The notes under the pieces were generated by a model. It searched no databases. It had not been told where the DNA came from and worked only from the letters and a program-made list of their open reading frames with translations. From the NCBI GenBank assembly GCA_017165825.1, contig CM029366.1, forward strand, positions 28,860,801 through 28,924,800: DNA of 64,000 nt, in the 5' to 3' direction. This DNA comes from Hepsetus odoe. Taxonomy: Eukaryota > Chordata > Actinopteri > Characiformes > Hepsetidae. Position numbers and translations under genes: made by a program. Below are positions 11,309 through 21,785 of this stretch, in pieces (positions within the stretch are counted from its first letter, which is position 1; every line of letters begins with the position of its first letter).

Positions 11309-11534
11309 AGTGAAAGTGACTATGTGCGCTTTGCTGTGTTTCTCAATGACTAAGTGAATCACGACAAAATGCATTCTCTACATTTAACCCACACACCGTG
11401 CAGCAGGGGGCAGCTATATCCAGCACCCGGGGAGCAGTGATGGGAACAGTACCTGGCTGAAGGGTACCTCAGACAACCAAGAGGTCTTGTATTCAAATGC
11501 ACTGAACACCTAAATACTAGGCCTTCGCTGCCAC
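11309..11534 (-). mobile_element. SINE-A, minus strand
   Basis: On the plus strand it runs from TGAAAGTGACTATGTGCGC (reverse of the SINE 3' end) through GCAGCAGGGGGCAGCTAT and GGGGAGCAGTGATGGGAAC to TAGGCCTTCGCTGCCAC (reverse of the A-box head). The B-box region is mutated. Confidence 0.8.
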
Positions 11535-12980
11535 CCTATATGTGTTCCTATGTGTATATGTTGCCATGTATGACTGATCAGCTTTATCTGAAACGCGCCT
11601 TCATAAATATATTCACACAGTGCATACAGATAGATTAAAACGACTCTGATGGTGAACTCACAATGTCCAGACAAGCAGACTGTTAAGAAGCTCATTAGCA
11701 CTAACAGGAAGATGCATGTAAATGACCTTGATGAAACCTTGATGTCAAATATGCATGTAAATGCGTGGCCTTCCGGCACAGCACATTGCCATTTGCAGTC
11801 ATTATGAGGTCAAACCTTCACCAAGGGCAAACAACGGTGACATGCTTTTAAAAGAAAGTGTTAAGCCTAATGGATCTTTATACCCCCTGACCCTTCAACT
11901 CAGGGGAATTAAAAACAACTTTCCTGTAAAAAGAGCAGCAGTGGACTCAGTGGCTTTAATGAACTGTCACTTTTAAAATTTCATCAAGTGTAATATTAGT
12001 TGAAAGCCTTTTTCAGATTCTGTAAAATGCCCTTATATGTAAGGAAAACTTTTAGGCCAGTAAAGGGGACTGGTTTCTTACCATTTTCAGTCACTTGGTG
12101 ACTAATCATTTAAAAGCAACTCTGTTCTGCAGTGTTTCTGAACTGGGTGATTTGATTGAATGAAAATCCATGAATGTGGTCCGTAAAACATGTGGTTTTA
12201 ATACATTATCTATTTTTTAAGTGCAAATAACAGGCTACAGCCTATTAAGAAATAGAGTTACATTTACTGGCCACTTTTTTTGGGCCCTGAAATACTGAGC
12301 CATCTGTTCGCCATCTAACAGCATTAGGCTGTCAGTGACCGCCGGTGCCCAACTGTCACCTGTAGTTTGTGTGGTGTGTCCCGGACCATTGGCTCAGGCT
12401 CTGGTAATCTGGATCTGCCCTGCAGACCATGACAACTTGTCAGACACACCTAGCTTTTTCTACACCTTTTGAAAGTGGGACCATCTTTATTAATTCACAC
12501 TTTGCGTTAGTCATCTTCTACACTGTCAGAAAAAAGATACTGTACAGGTACATCTTTCTTCCCCAGGGTAAAAACAAAACAAATGTAGACTCAGAAGGCA
12601 CAACAGCTGTCCTTAAAGTCATGCATTGGCCATCTGTATTTGTGTTCATATATGTTTAGCATTCAATATAAATTTATATTCAAATACTTCCCTGTTCTGC
12701 ATAACAGCTCCATAGATTTGACCTTAAATATGCTCTGAAGTGCATTTTTGAGTCCTTAAAGAACACAAGCTATTTCCTAGAGATCCTATTTCCTTCAAAT
12801 CAGACTATTTGGACTTGGATCTCTGTTATGAACCAGACTTTATGCACAGACTTCAATGACAGACTTCAGCACTCGTGTTAAGAATCTAAACCTAATATCA
12901 CCTCAGTATACATATTAACATGCAAAGCACAGCTCTGGCAGATACTTGGGTAATCAGGGTCATATAGATTTCTACAAGTC
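11535..12980. other. Unique sequence, no gene seen
   Basis: Frames of 71-89 codons (11510-11779 minus, 11761-11976 plus, 12429-12659 plus) show no family motifs. TACTGGCCACTTTTTTTGGG near 12262 resembles an edge of a teleost DNA element, but no second edge was identified. Confidence 0.4.
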
Positions 12981-12982
12981 TA

Positions 12983-13255
12983 ATGGGTCTTGACTCCCAT
13001 GCAAAACGCTGGTCTGTGTTCAGCCTCAGGCCAGGCTTATCTAGAGCAGACCCTACATCTGCAAGCCTTGTGACTACTGCCAGCTCAGCTCAGTTCCTCT
13101 CTCTCTCTCTCTCAGTCCTGGGTCTGCCACTGACTCACAGCCCTTCTCTCTTGCTCATTGTCATCCTCTTCATCTACTTTTTTTTTCTCCTGATGCTGAC
13201 CAAGATAAGAAGAGAGCTCCATCAGATGTACTGGCTGAACAAAATCCTGGCCTGA
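12983..13255 (+). other. Possible terminal exon with one membrane helix (low confidence)
   Basis: I do not recognise a gene here. The 90-codon frame ends with a strongly hydrophobic run (SLLLIVILFIYFFFLLML, about residues 54-71), then a basic amphipathic tail (TKIRRELHQMYWLNKILA) and TGA at 13253. The hydrophobic part follows a CT-rich tract ending in CTCTCAG at about 13114, which could serve as a splice acceptor. That tract is also a simple CT microsatellite, so the signal is weak. The surrounding 400 bp is richer in GC than its neighbourhood. It could be the last exon of a small membrane protein or a chance frame. Confidence 0.18.
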
Positions 13256-13648
13256 TCGCTCCACTGCCTGGAGCCAACTAGCCAGGCTCAGCCAGCCGGA
13301 GAGAAAGAGTGGAACTCCTGCATCCTCCACAGGTCTCAGAAATTCCACACACGAGCCTCGCTTCAATCTACAGCATAAACTCATCTGAAAGGCATCACTG
13401 GAGCTCAAGAAATATTAAGCTTTCAAAATGTGCTATACTGATCGCTATCTTGCAGTGAATATAATTATCTTTACACTACTGCTGTATGAGGGACACTGAT
13501 TTGTCTCATTCATGCACAAGAGAATTTCCACATTAACAAATTGATATAAATGTTTATAAACTTGTTTATCAATCATTATAAAGGTTATTATAAAGACCGA
13601 TTTATGGCCATTGGCTTGACTAATTCATACACTTTGTAAATGTTTTGA

Positions 13649-13891
13649 GGCAGCAGTGGCCTAGTGTTTAGGGACTAAGCCCCATAATTGGCAGGTTGTG
13701 GGAACAAGTCCCAAACCAGTAAGATGCACTGAGTGAGCCCTGAACAAGGTACCAGCCCCATCACTGTTTCGCGATTGCTGGATATGGCTGCCCCTTACTG
13801 AACGGTGAGCGAGGGATAAGTACAGAGGAAGGATTTTCTTGTGCTTTACTGTGTGCTGTGCTGTGTTTTCACAATGACAAATAGTCACTTT
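13649..13891 (+). mobile_element. SINE-A, plus strand
   Basis: Starts GGCAGCAGTGGCCTAGTG (A box TGGCCTAGTG) and has a decayed B box. The core 'gaacaaggtaccagcccca' and the end 'acaatgacaaatagtcactt' match the other copies. Confidence 0.8.
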
Positions 13892-14195
13892 GAATTTCTG
13901 GCTCTGGCTAAACACTAACAAATGGTTTACTTTCACTGATCATCACTGACATCATTATTTAATACTATGCCAAATATGTTCAGAGTCAAATGACAAATAA
14001 GGCTGGAGTAACCGTCAGGTTCAAATGTATATTTGAATTTGAGGCAAATGTGTCATAGCTGACTGTTTTGCCAAAATGTCATCATTAAATCAGCATTTTA
14101 TCATACAACATTCTGTAGCCCAAACACACAATGATGGGTGAAATTAGTTAATTAGTTGACAGGCATGGATTAACTGTTCAGCTATCCTTTGAACT
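13892..14195. other. Unique AT-rich sequence
   Basis: No gene or repeat recognised. Confidence 0.5.
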
Positions 14196-14640
14196 CCTTC
14201 CTCTATTTTAATGAGGCGACTTGCAATTATCACTGCAGTGCAATGCGCCAGGTTTCTCATTAGCAGAGGTGTGGCTGTCAGTCATATTGTAGGGCTAGCC
14301 CTGTGTCTGATAAACAGCACAGAAGCTGATGAGAGTGCACTTTTCATATTGTAGTACGACACTGCTGTTTGACCTACGAGCCTGACGATAAAGGACTTTC
14401 TACCACTGACTAGTAATGGAGTTTTGAGACGAATGATTAATTACCGCATGCAGTGTGGTAATTAAAATTTGGGTGAAAGGGACAGTCAAAGCAGCAAGGA
14501 TGGAAGCCCTGAGGGCGGCGGCCTAGTCTGCGATGTCAAGAAGGCAGATTGCTGTAATTGGCACGTGGAAATTAGGGTCACGTCCCACCCATCATAAGGC
14601 TGAATGCTGGAAAGAGAATAATGGGTAGATGTTTGTTCAA
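14196..14640. promoter_or_regulatory. Candidate conserved non-coding element
   Basis: A 440-bp non-repetitive block with no open frame and higher sequence complexity than its flanks. It contains clustered homeodomain core sites (GATTAATTACC near 14436 and GGTAATTAAAA near 14457), a GATAAAG GATA-like site near 14385 and a CACGTG-like GGCACGTGG near 14561. I infer a developmental enhancer type. Conservation is not tested. Confidence 0.25.
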
Positions 14641-15112
14641 AGCCCATTAAGGCTGTATGAATTTGTTTTGCATCCTTAAGTGTTTACTCTCTCACTGGCA
14701 GGTACCCTATGGATACATTTCTAGCAACTTTAATCAAGGAAGAAAATTATACCATATTCTATTGATATCTAATGATTTTTTAAGCTGAAATGAGATCATA
14801 CAGGCTTTTTATTTTTTTCCATTATGTTCTATTTTTAGTTGATTTGTTGATGTGAAACAAATTACAATTACATTTGTATGAAAATGTCCAAATATGCCCC
14901 TTCATCTGGGAAATCTGTCATTTTCCTAGAGAATATTCTTTTTTGGACAGGATAAAAGAGTTAATATGTTGTCGTCTAATGAATTCAGTGCAACATGATT
15001 GGATTTATAAGTATATAGTAAATAAGGAAATGAATATTATTGATTTTAAACTTTGAACTGATAGCTTTAAGTCCGGATATCTTTTTTCCAACTTTCTTTT
15101 TCCCCCCATCAT
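14641..15112. other. Unique AT-rich sequence upstream of LINE copy 2
   Basis: No gene seen. The poly-T/C stretch at about 15075-15108 abuts the LINE truncation point. Confidence 0.45.
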
Positions 15113-15117
15113 CCTTT

Positions 15118-16278
15118 ATCCTGAAGGAAGAGTATGTGGAGAGTGTTTTGGAAGTGAAGAGGGTGTCAGGGAGGGTGATGAGTTTGAAGCTGGAAGTTGA
15201 AGGTGTGATAATGAATGTTGTTAGTGCTTATGCTCCACAAGTTGGTTGTAAGATGAAAGAGAAGGAAAAATTCTGGATTGAGTTAGATGAAGTGATAGAG
15301 AGTGTACCCAGGGGAGAGAGAGTGATGATTGGTGCAGATTTTAATGGTCATGTTGGTGAAGGGAACAGAGGTGATGAGGAGGTGATGGGTAGGCATGGTG
15401 TCAAGGAGAGGAATGCTGAAGGTCAGATGGTTGTAGATTTTGCAAAAAGGATGGAAATGGCTGTAGTTAATAGTTATTTTAAGAAGAGGGAGGAGCACAG
15501 GGTGACGTATAAGAGTGGAGGAAGATGCTCACAGGTGGATTGTATTCTTTGCAGGAGGGTCAGTTTGAAAGAGATCAGAGACTGCAAAGTAGTGACAGGG
15601 GAGAGTGTAGCTAAACAGCATAGGATGGTGGTCTGTAGGATGATCTTGGAGGTCAAGAAGAGGAGGAAAGTGAGGGCAGAGTCGAGGATCAAGTGATGGA
15701 AGCTGAAGGAGGAGGACTGTAAGGTGGAATTCAGGCAGGAGTTAACACGGGCACTGGGAGGTGTTGAAGAGCTACCGGATTGCTGGGAAACTACTGCAGA
15801 AGTGATCAGGCAGACGGCTAGAAATGTACTTGGTGTGACATCTGGAAGGAAGAAAGAGGATAAGGAAACCTGGTGGTGGAACCAAGAAGTCCAGGAGTGT
15901 ATTCAAAAGAAGAGGGAGGCAAAGAAGACATAGGACAGTCAGAGAGATGAAGAAAGTAGACAGGTGTACAAGGAGATGAACCGCAGGGCGAAGAAAGCAG
16001 TGGTGAAGGCCAAAGATAAGGTGTTTGGTGAATTGTATGAGAGGTTGGACAGTAAAGAGGGAGAAAAGGACCTTTACCGATTGGCTAGACAGAGAGACAG
16101 ATCTGGGAAAGATGTGCTACAGGTCAGGGCGAATAAAGATAGAAATGGTACCGTACTCACAGGTGAACAGAGCGTGTTGAGCAGATGGAAGGAATACTTT
16201 GAGGAGCTGATGAATGAAGAAAATGAGAGAGAGAGAAGACTGGATGATGTGAGAAGAGTTAACCAGGAAGTGCAGTAA
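15118..16278 (+). pseudogene. RTE endonuclease and linker region (frame 1, three stops)
   Basis: Apurinic-type endonuclease nicks target DNA to prime reverse transcription. Visible parts in order: VVSAYAPQVG (15219 on), GADFNGHVGE with the catalytic D-x-N pair, the FKKREEHRVTYKSGGRCSQVD block in which CSQVDCIL has C where copy 3 has Y, and AKQHRMVV with the terminal His. The domain start, including the N and E motifs near LNVGS and CVRD in copy 3, is lost by 5' truncation. The stop at 15694 ends the endonuclease frame, the one at 15931 falls in a basic linker, and the one at 16276 follows VNQEVQ. Confidence 0.9.
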
Positions 16279-16287
16279 ATAAACAAG

Positions 16288-17733
16288 ATGGAAGTAAGGG
16301 CAGCGATGAAGAGGATGAAGAATGGAAAGGCTGTTGGACTGGATGACATACCAGTGGAAGCATGGAGATGTTTAGGGCAGATGGCAGTTGAGTTTCTGAC
16401 CAGATTGTTTGACACAATCTTGGCAAGTGAGAAGATGCCTGAGGAGTGGAGACGAAGTGTACTGGTACCGATCTTCAAGAATAAGGGTGATGCACAGAGC
16501 TGTAGTAACTATAGAGGGATAAAGTTGATCAGTCACAGCATGAAATTATGGGAAAGAGTAGTGGAAGCTCGGTTAAGAAAAGAAGTGAGGATCAGTGAAC
16601 AGCAGTATGGTTTTATGCCGAGAAAGTGCACTACAGATGCAGTGTTTGCTCTGAGGGTGTTGATGGAGAAGTACAGAGAAGGTCAGAAGGAGCTGCATTG
16701 TGCCTTTGTGGATTTGGAGAAAGCATATGACAGGGTGCCTAGAGAGGAGTTGTGGTTTTGTATGAGGAAGTCTGGTGTTACAGAGAAGTATGTGAGAGTA
16801 GTTCAGGATATGTATGATGACAGTGTAACAGTGGTGAGATCTGCAGTAGGAGTGACGGATGCATTTAAGGTAGATGTTGGATTACATCAAGGATCAGCAC
16901 TGAGCCCATTCTTGTTTGCAGTAGTAATGGACAGGTTGACGGACGAGGTTAGACAGGAGTCTCCGTGGACGATGATGTTTGCTGATGATATCGTGATCTG
17001 TAGTGAGAGTAGGGAGCAGCTTGAGGAGAACCTGGAGAAATGGAGATATGCTCTTGAGAGGAGAGGAATGAAAGTGAGTAGGGCAAAGACAGAATACATG
17101 AGTGTGAATGAAAGGGAGGAAAGTGGCGTGGTTAGGATGCAGGGAGTGGAGGTAACAAAGGTGGAGGAGTTTAAATACTTGGGATCAACAGTTCAGTGTA
17201 ATGGTGAGTGTGGAAGAGAGGTGAAGAAGAGAGTGCAGGCTGGTTGGAATGGGTGGAGAAGAGTGGCTGGAGTGATTTGTGACAGACGCGTACCAGCTAG
17301 AGTAAAAGGGAAGGTTTACAGGACAGTAGTGAGACCAGCTATGTTGTATGGGTTGGAGACAGTGGCACTGATGAAAAGGCAGGAGGCGGAGCTGGAGGTG
17401 TCAGAGTTAAAGATGCTGAGATTTTCGTTGGGTGTGACGAGCATGGACAGGATTAGAAATGAGTATATTAGAGGGACAGCTCAGGTTAGACGTCTTGGAG
17501 ACAAAGTTAGAGAAGCAAGGTTGCGTTGGTTTGGACATGTGCAGAGGAGAGACGAGGATTATATTGGAAGGAGGATGTTGAAGATGGAGCTGCCAGGAAA
17601 GAGGAGAAGAGGAAGACCAAAGAGGAGGTTTATGGATGTGGTGAGAGAGGACATGCAGGTGGTCGGTTTGAAGCAGGAAGATGCAAAAGACAGGAAGAAA
17701 TGGAGACAGTTGATCCGCTGTGGCGACCCCTAA
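16288..17733 (+). CDS. RTE reverse transcriptase, uninterrupted 481-codon frame
   Basis: RNA-directed DNA polymerase part of a non-LTR retrotransposon. Domains in order: NGKAVGLDDIPVEAW (residues 12-26), YRGIKLIS (75-82), motif A FVDLEKAYDRV with catalytic Asp142, motif B LHQGSALSPF (199-208), motif C FADD (231-234), then a YLGSTV segment, WNGWRRVAG, LYGLET and the C-terminal GKRRRGRPKRRFMD basic stretch. All three catalytic Asp residues are present. The start ATG lies 9 bases after an in-frame TAA, and both are shared with copy 3. The frame may therefore be a real second ORF or only the tail of a broken single ORF. There is no host promoter evidence. Confidence 0.85.
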   Translation: MEVRAAMKRMKNGKAVGLDDIPVEAWRCLGQMAVEFLTRLFDTILASEKMPEEWRRSVLVPIFKNKGDAQSCSNYRGIKLISHSMKLWERVVEARLRKEVRISEQQYGFMPRKCTTDAVFALRVLMEKYREGQKELHCAFVDLEKAYDRVPREELWFCMRKSGVTEKYVRVVQDMYDDSVTVVRSAVGVTDAFKVDVGLHQGSALSPFLFAVVMDRLTDEVRQESPWTMMFADDIVICSESREQLEENLEKWRYALERRGMKVSRAKTEYMSVNEREESGVVRMQGVEVTKVEEFKYLGSTVQCNGECGREVKKRVQAGWNGWRRVAGVICDRRVPARVKGKVYRTVVRPAMLYGLETVALMKRQEAELEVSELKMLRFSLGVTSMDRIRNEYIRGTAQVRRLGDKVREARLRWFGHVQRRDEDYIGRRMLKMELPGKRRRGRPKRRFMDVVREDMQVVGLKQEDAKDRKKWRQLIRCGDP

Positions 17734-17810
17734 ACGGGAGCAGCCGAAAGAAAAAGAAGAAGAAGAAGAAGAAGATCCAAACACCAGGAACAGGTGGAGT
17801 AGGTTGCAAT

Positions 17811-17940
17811 GCCTTTGCCCAGGGAGCAGTGATGGGGATGGTACCTTGCTCAAGGGTACTTCTGTGTAACCTACTGATCTGAGATTTGAACCCACACCCT
17901 TCTGTTCATGGGGTTATGTCCATAATGACTAGGCCAACAG
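17811..17940 (-). mobile_element. SINE-A fragment, minus strand
   Basis: Contains GGGAGCAGTGATGGGGATGG and TACCTTGCTCAAGGGTAC, a B-box reverse (GATTTGAACCC) and a decayed head at GACTAGGCCAACAGC. The 3' half is missing. Confidence 0.75.
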
Positions 17941-18165
17941 CATGCGTTATGAAGCTAGAAGTAAAAGCTAGGTGAAGCTGTGGAGCTGTGTGTTTTTGGA
18001 GCAATTGCATGACTGGTACATTTTAGTCAGTTCAATGACTTCCACAAAACTGCATGGTTGGGTGACCATTCTAAAACTTCAGCTTGCTCGAGATCAAGCA
18101 TCAATAGGAATCAAAACAGCATGAGAAGAACGACAGAAAACTTTGACAATAAAAAAGTGAGGGGC

Positions 18166-18490
18166 AGAAAGGGGGCGGCAGCCACAGTAAAGGAAGGAGA
18201 TGCTTTGCTCTCTAGTGCTCGCTGCCTTCAAAGAGGCTCAATCTGGGTCATTGCTCTTTGTTTTCCCTTGGCTCGCCTGTCAAGTTTAATATGTAGAGAC
18301 TGGCCTTGCCTGCAGCCCACGCTAAAAGATATCAGTTTGCGGGGAGGCCACGCTGAGCTACGGGCACGGTGCATTAAGTTCCCCAGATTGAGCAGGGACC
18401 CTGGAGTACGTGTCCCATAGGCTGGGTCTGTTGACTCATGTGGACCTTTTCCCAGCTGACGAACCTGGGTCCAGCTCACCCGGCCCAGCA
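18166..18490. promoter_or_regulatory. GC-richer candidate non-coding element
   Basis: A non-repetitive 320-bp block, richer in GC than its flanks. The overlapping frames (18058-18420 plus, 18228-18491 minus) carry no family motifs and no clear splice context. It could be a conserved element or an exon of a non-coding RNA. Confidence 0.2.
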
Positions 18491-19836
18491 TGTGCTCAGT
18501 GTTGCCAGTAGCTGTTTGTCAAAATTCATGAATCTGATTACAATCTAGATAGCATTAATCAAGTCCTGTGAAAATGACTGACAGTTAAAGCGTTCAAAAG
18601 CTGGGGTAAATGTTCACCAAATTCATCACTAGTGTAAAGGAACATATTAAGGTGAACATGTAAGGATGCTGATGACTGACATGTCATATTAGCCCAGAGG
18701 AAATTAATCAGCAACATGCTTGCCAGTGAACACACTGGGCCAGCAACTGTTGAGTATGCAGTGTATGCAAGAGAAAAAACACATCTTGTGATTTATGCAC
18801 AGTGACAATAGTCCTTTTTAAATATTAATTCACATCTGTGATATGTGGAATGGCTATGGAGTTGTCACTGAACGGAAGACTTTACTGCTTTGTTTATACT
18901 GAATATTCATTCTGTTTAAGCACAAAAGAGCTTAAAAGGCTTTTGAAGAGCAGCAAAAGCTTATCTGCGGCAACTCGGAACTTGTGAGCAGTCATTAAAT
19001 TGTGGATTGACAGGCACAATGCTCTCTCTCCTAACAGTGTTCTACAGTGTTTACAAGTGAGTGCAGACATGAAGGCGATGGTTAGTCAAGTAATATGCCA
19101 TAATTGGCTATAGCAGCACGTTTAATAGACTTAACAGTCCTGAGACTTGCTTTGAAGTTGTTGGCAAGGCATAGATAATGAAGGCTCTTGGCTTTGCACT
19201 GGTGAAATGATGTCATCCGCAAATCAAATTTATTGTTTCATCTCTAGCACGTAATGATGCTAATTGGCAAACTCCCTCTGTTGTTGCTGTGTAGACGGAT
19301 CAAGGTATTCACCCAAAGGACATGCATAAACTGGGCTGTGTGACATCTCGGGGTGGGCTTAAGGGTGAGATTGTTTCATGTTGTGTTCCACCTCGATTCC
19401 AGTCGCCTCAAAATCAAGGCTGTGTGCCAGTGTGTGTTAACCTTACATGACATGATGTTACTAAGCTGTCTATCATTTTGTTTGTGCATGGGAAGCAAGA
19501 GGCGGCTGCACTCTCTGAAGAACGTTTTGCAGAGACGGTATGAACAAAGTTGGCGAGGTGTACACAGTCAGCAGTTTTCCCGCACACAGTGTGAACAACA
19601 AAGCCGAGGTTGGGCAGCAACATGTTCATCAAACACAAGATACAGAAAGATTCAAGAATAAACTGAAACATTAAAGCCATGAGCCGCACTGAGATGCAGT
19701 GGCAACCCTGAAACATTAATACCAAGATGAGTGATGGGTTGACTTATGACTAAAAATCATTATGTCTCTTATTCACCCTTTCTACACTCTGTAAACACTC
19801 ATTTTTAAGCACCATAGTTTGGCTTAAAATGTGATA
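18491..19836. other. Unique sequence, no gene seen
   Basis: The frames at 19353-19661 and 19414-19725 overlap on opposite strands and show no motifs. Confidence 0.45.
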
Positions 19837-19844
19837 CTGTAGAG

Positions 19845-20072
19845 CAGTGGTCCCAAACCGGCGGGTCACGTACAGGTATGGGTCTGTGGGTCATTTGGTA
19901 CCGAGCTGCACAGCATTACTGATTCAAAAATATTGACTGGTACATCAAAGCTCAAGCCCACAAATTAGCAAAAAAATGTTTGCTACATTGTTTGCTGTTT
20001 CTATGCTGGTCCGTGAAAATATACTTTTACATTAAACCGGTCTGTGGCACAAAAAGGGTTAAGGGACCACTG
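19845..20072. mobile_element. hAT-type MITE with 8-bp target duplication
   Basis: A 228-bp non-autonomous DNA transposon. The terminal inverted repeats are CAGTGGTCCC at the left and GGGACCACTG at the right. Flanking octamers CTGTAGAG (19837-19844) and GTGTAGAG (20073-20080) match at 7 of 8 positions, the duplication size of the hAT superfamily. The interior ACATTAAACCGGTCTGTGGC resembles a motif common in teleost hAT families. No coding capacity. Confidence 0.87.
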
Positions 20073-20080
20073 GTGTAGAG

Positions 20081-21550
20081 TGTTAAAATACAGAAATAGG
20101 AAAGGCATAGAAAGTTATGTCATTATGTGCTAGCTTGTCTGATTCTGTGTCAATAGGTTGGAAATATTGGAGTAAAGATTCTTTGATGATGTTCTTAAAT
20201 AGAATTTTCTGGTATCTCTGCTTTACTCGAGCATTTATTATACTAATGACTAATGTTTAAAAGACATTTTAACTCAAATATCTGTATTTTCAACATTTTT
20301 TTAAGAGACTCATTACTTGCACAACTCAACATAAAAACTGATTTTAACCAAAATGGATAAAAAAAAAAAAAAAATTCCTCTGTATGTCCATCAGTACAAA
20401 TATGTAACATGATCTTTTGGCATGGTTACAAAATTTGTAACTTTTTTGCAAGTGACCTTAATTAGCATGACTGCAAAATGGATGCATACAATAAATGGAT
20501 GGATGGATAGATGGATGGATAAGGAATACAATGTTCAGTAATAATTCAGGTAAATTAGTTACTTTATTTAAACAGCATGATTAAACGGGAGTGTTAATAT
20601 TGTAGCAATGGTGCTCTAAGCTTCCCTACACAGTCATTATTCATCCAGAGGCAGTTTAAGGCCAGAATCATCCTTCACATAAGTACACAATATCTCAAGC
20701 AAACAAGTTCAACCATAGCTGCATTCTGAAGATGTCAAAGCACAATTCATAATGCAATACAAGCTCATTATAAGCATTGCAGCAAAGGGCACTAGAGTGA
20801 CAGTCATTCCTGGTAAATCTGTGCTGCCAGCAAGCTTTTGCCTCTCAAGACTCATGGTAGAGCAGCAGTCTGACAAATCTGTCACAGGACTTGTTGGCAA
20901 TAAAATTTAAACATATAAATCCCAGCTATTACCAGCATAGCTTTGACGATAATGTTTGGGCATTGTGCCCATAATGCATGCAGCTCTTAAAGAGTATTTT
21001 ACTGGCACAGTCACAGTCCTTACCATGGAATATTCCAGTTAAAAAGACAAGTTTTCAGGATACAGAGCCAACAGCTCCTCCGAAACACCTAGTGACACAA
21101 AAACTCTTTGAATAAATTAATTCATGTCTTTCCTCGAAGAATTAAGCCAATAAAACTATAAACCAATCAGAAACTATTTTCTTTGTGGGCTTTGAGCTAG
21201 GCATAAGCCAACCTGCTCATTTCCCAAGTGTTATAAAGGGGTGAATAGAGTTTGTATGATACATATTCATCATTCCTACAAAAGCAGAAAATGTCTTCTG
21301 TTGACAAGTTTGAAATACCAGGGGCTCCTATTTACAAACTCTCTTATTTGTCCTCTGTCAGCCCCTTGAGTACTGAAAAGAAGCAGTAGCAGTAAATCTA
21401 GGTTCTCCATGGATTTACTGAATATTTCAATAAATACATTTTAAAATTAAGACATGGACTCTACCGCTATGTCATGAAGACCCATTTAGCCAACTCTCTA
21501 GCTTAAATTAAGTTACAATGAAAAATTGTAATTGATTGATTGTTGTTTAC
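20081..21550. other. Unique sequence with a GGAT-repeat tail
   Basis: Poly-A at about 20359-20373. A (ATGG)n tract at 20494-20520 may be the worn tail of a retroposon, but no body is left next to it. No gene seen. Confidence 0.45.
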
Positions 21551-21785
21551 AAGCAGTGGGGGCTATTGGTTAGGTATTTGTCCGAATGATCTAAAGGTCG
21601 AGGGTTCGAGTCCCTGACCAGTAGGGTACCCCGAGGAACTCAAGTGAGCTACTATCTCCTAACACTGTTTTCTGGGCGCTGATGTAACACTGCTCACTGC
21701 TGCACTTGGGTAAATGGGTCAATTCCAGAGAAGCATGTCATTGCAGGGCTGTGCTGTATTCACAATGACAAAAAAAGTCACTTGC
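21551..21785 (+). mobile_element. SINE-A, plus strand
   Basis: Head AAGCAGTGGGGGCTATTGG, a near-perfect B box GGTTCGAGTCCC at 21603-21614, core ACTCAAGTGAGCTACTATC and end 'cacaatgacaaaaaaagtca'. Confidence 0.8.

Larger units (their letters stand above)
15113..17776 (+). mobile_element. RTE-clade LINE, 5'-truncated, best-preserved copy (copy 2)
   Basis: A 2.66-kb non-LTR retrotransposon. It begins inside the endonuclease domain (at the VILK segment, compared with copy 3) and runs to the 3' end CGACCCCTAAACGGGAGCAG followed by a (GAA)n tail at about 17748-17775. One reading frame covers the whole coding part. Only three stops interrupt it: TGA at 15694, TAG at 15931 and TAA at 16276. No frameshift is seen. 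The first stop sits where copy 3 has TGG, so it is a G-to-A change. No target duplication was found at the truncated 5' edge. Confidence 0.93.

Noticed and set aside
17407..17895. 162-codon minus-strand frame across the LINE 3' end
   Set aside because: Antisense shadow of the RTE frame. Its Ser/Leu-rich composition comes from reading the purine-rich LINE sense strand backwards.
18058..18491. 120-codon plus and 87-codon minus frames
   Set aside because: No domain, signal peptide or splice context. They overlap on opposite strands in a GC-richer block, which lengthens chance frames.
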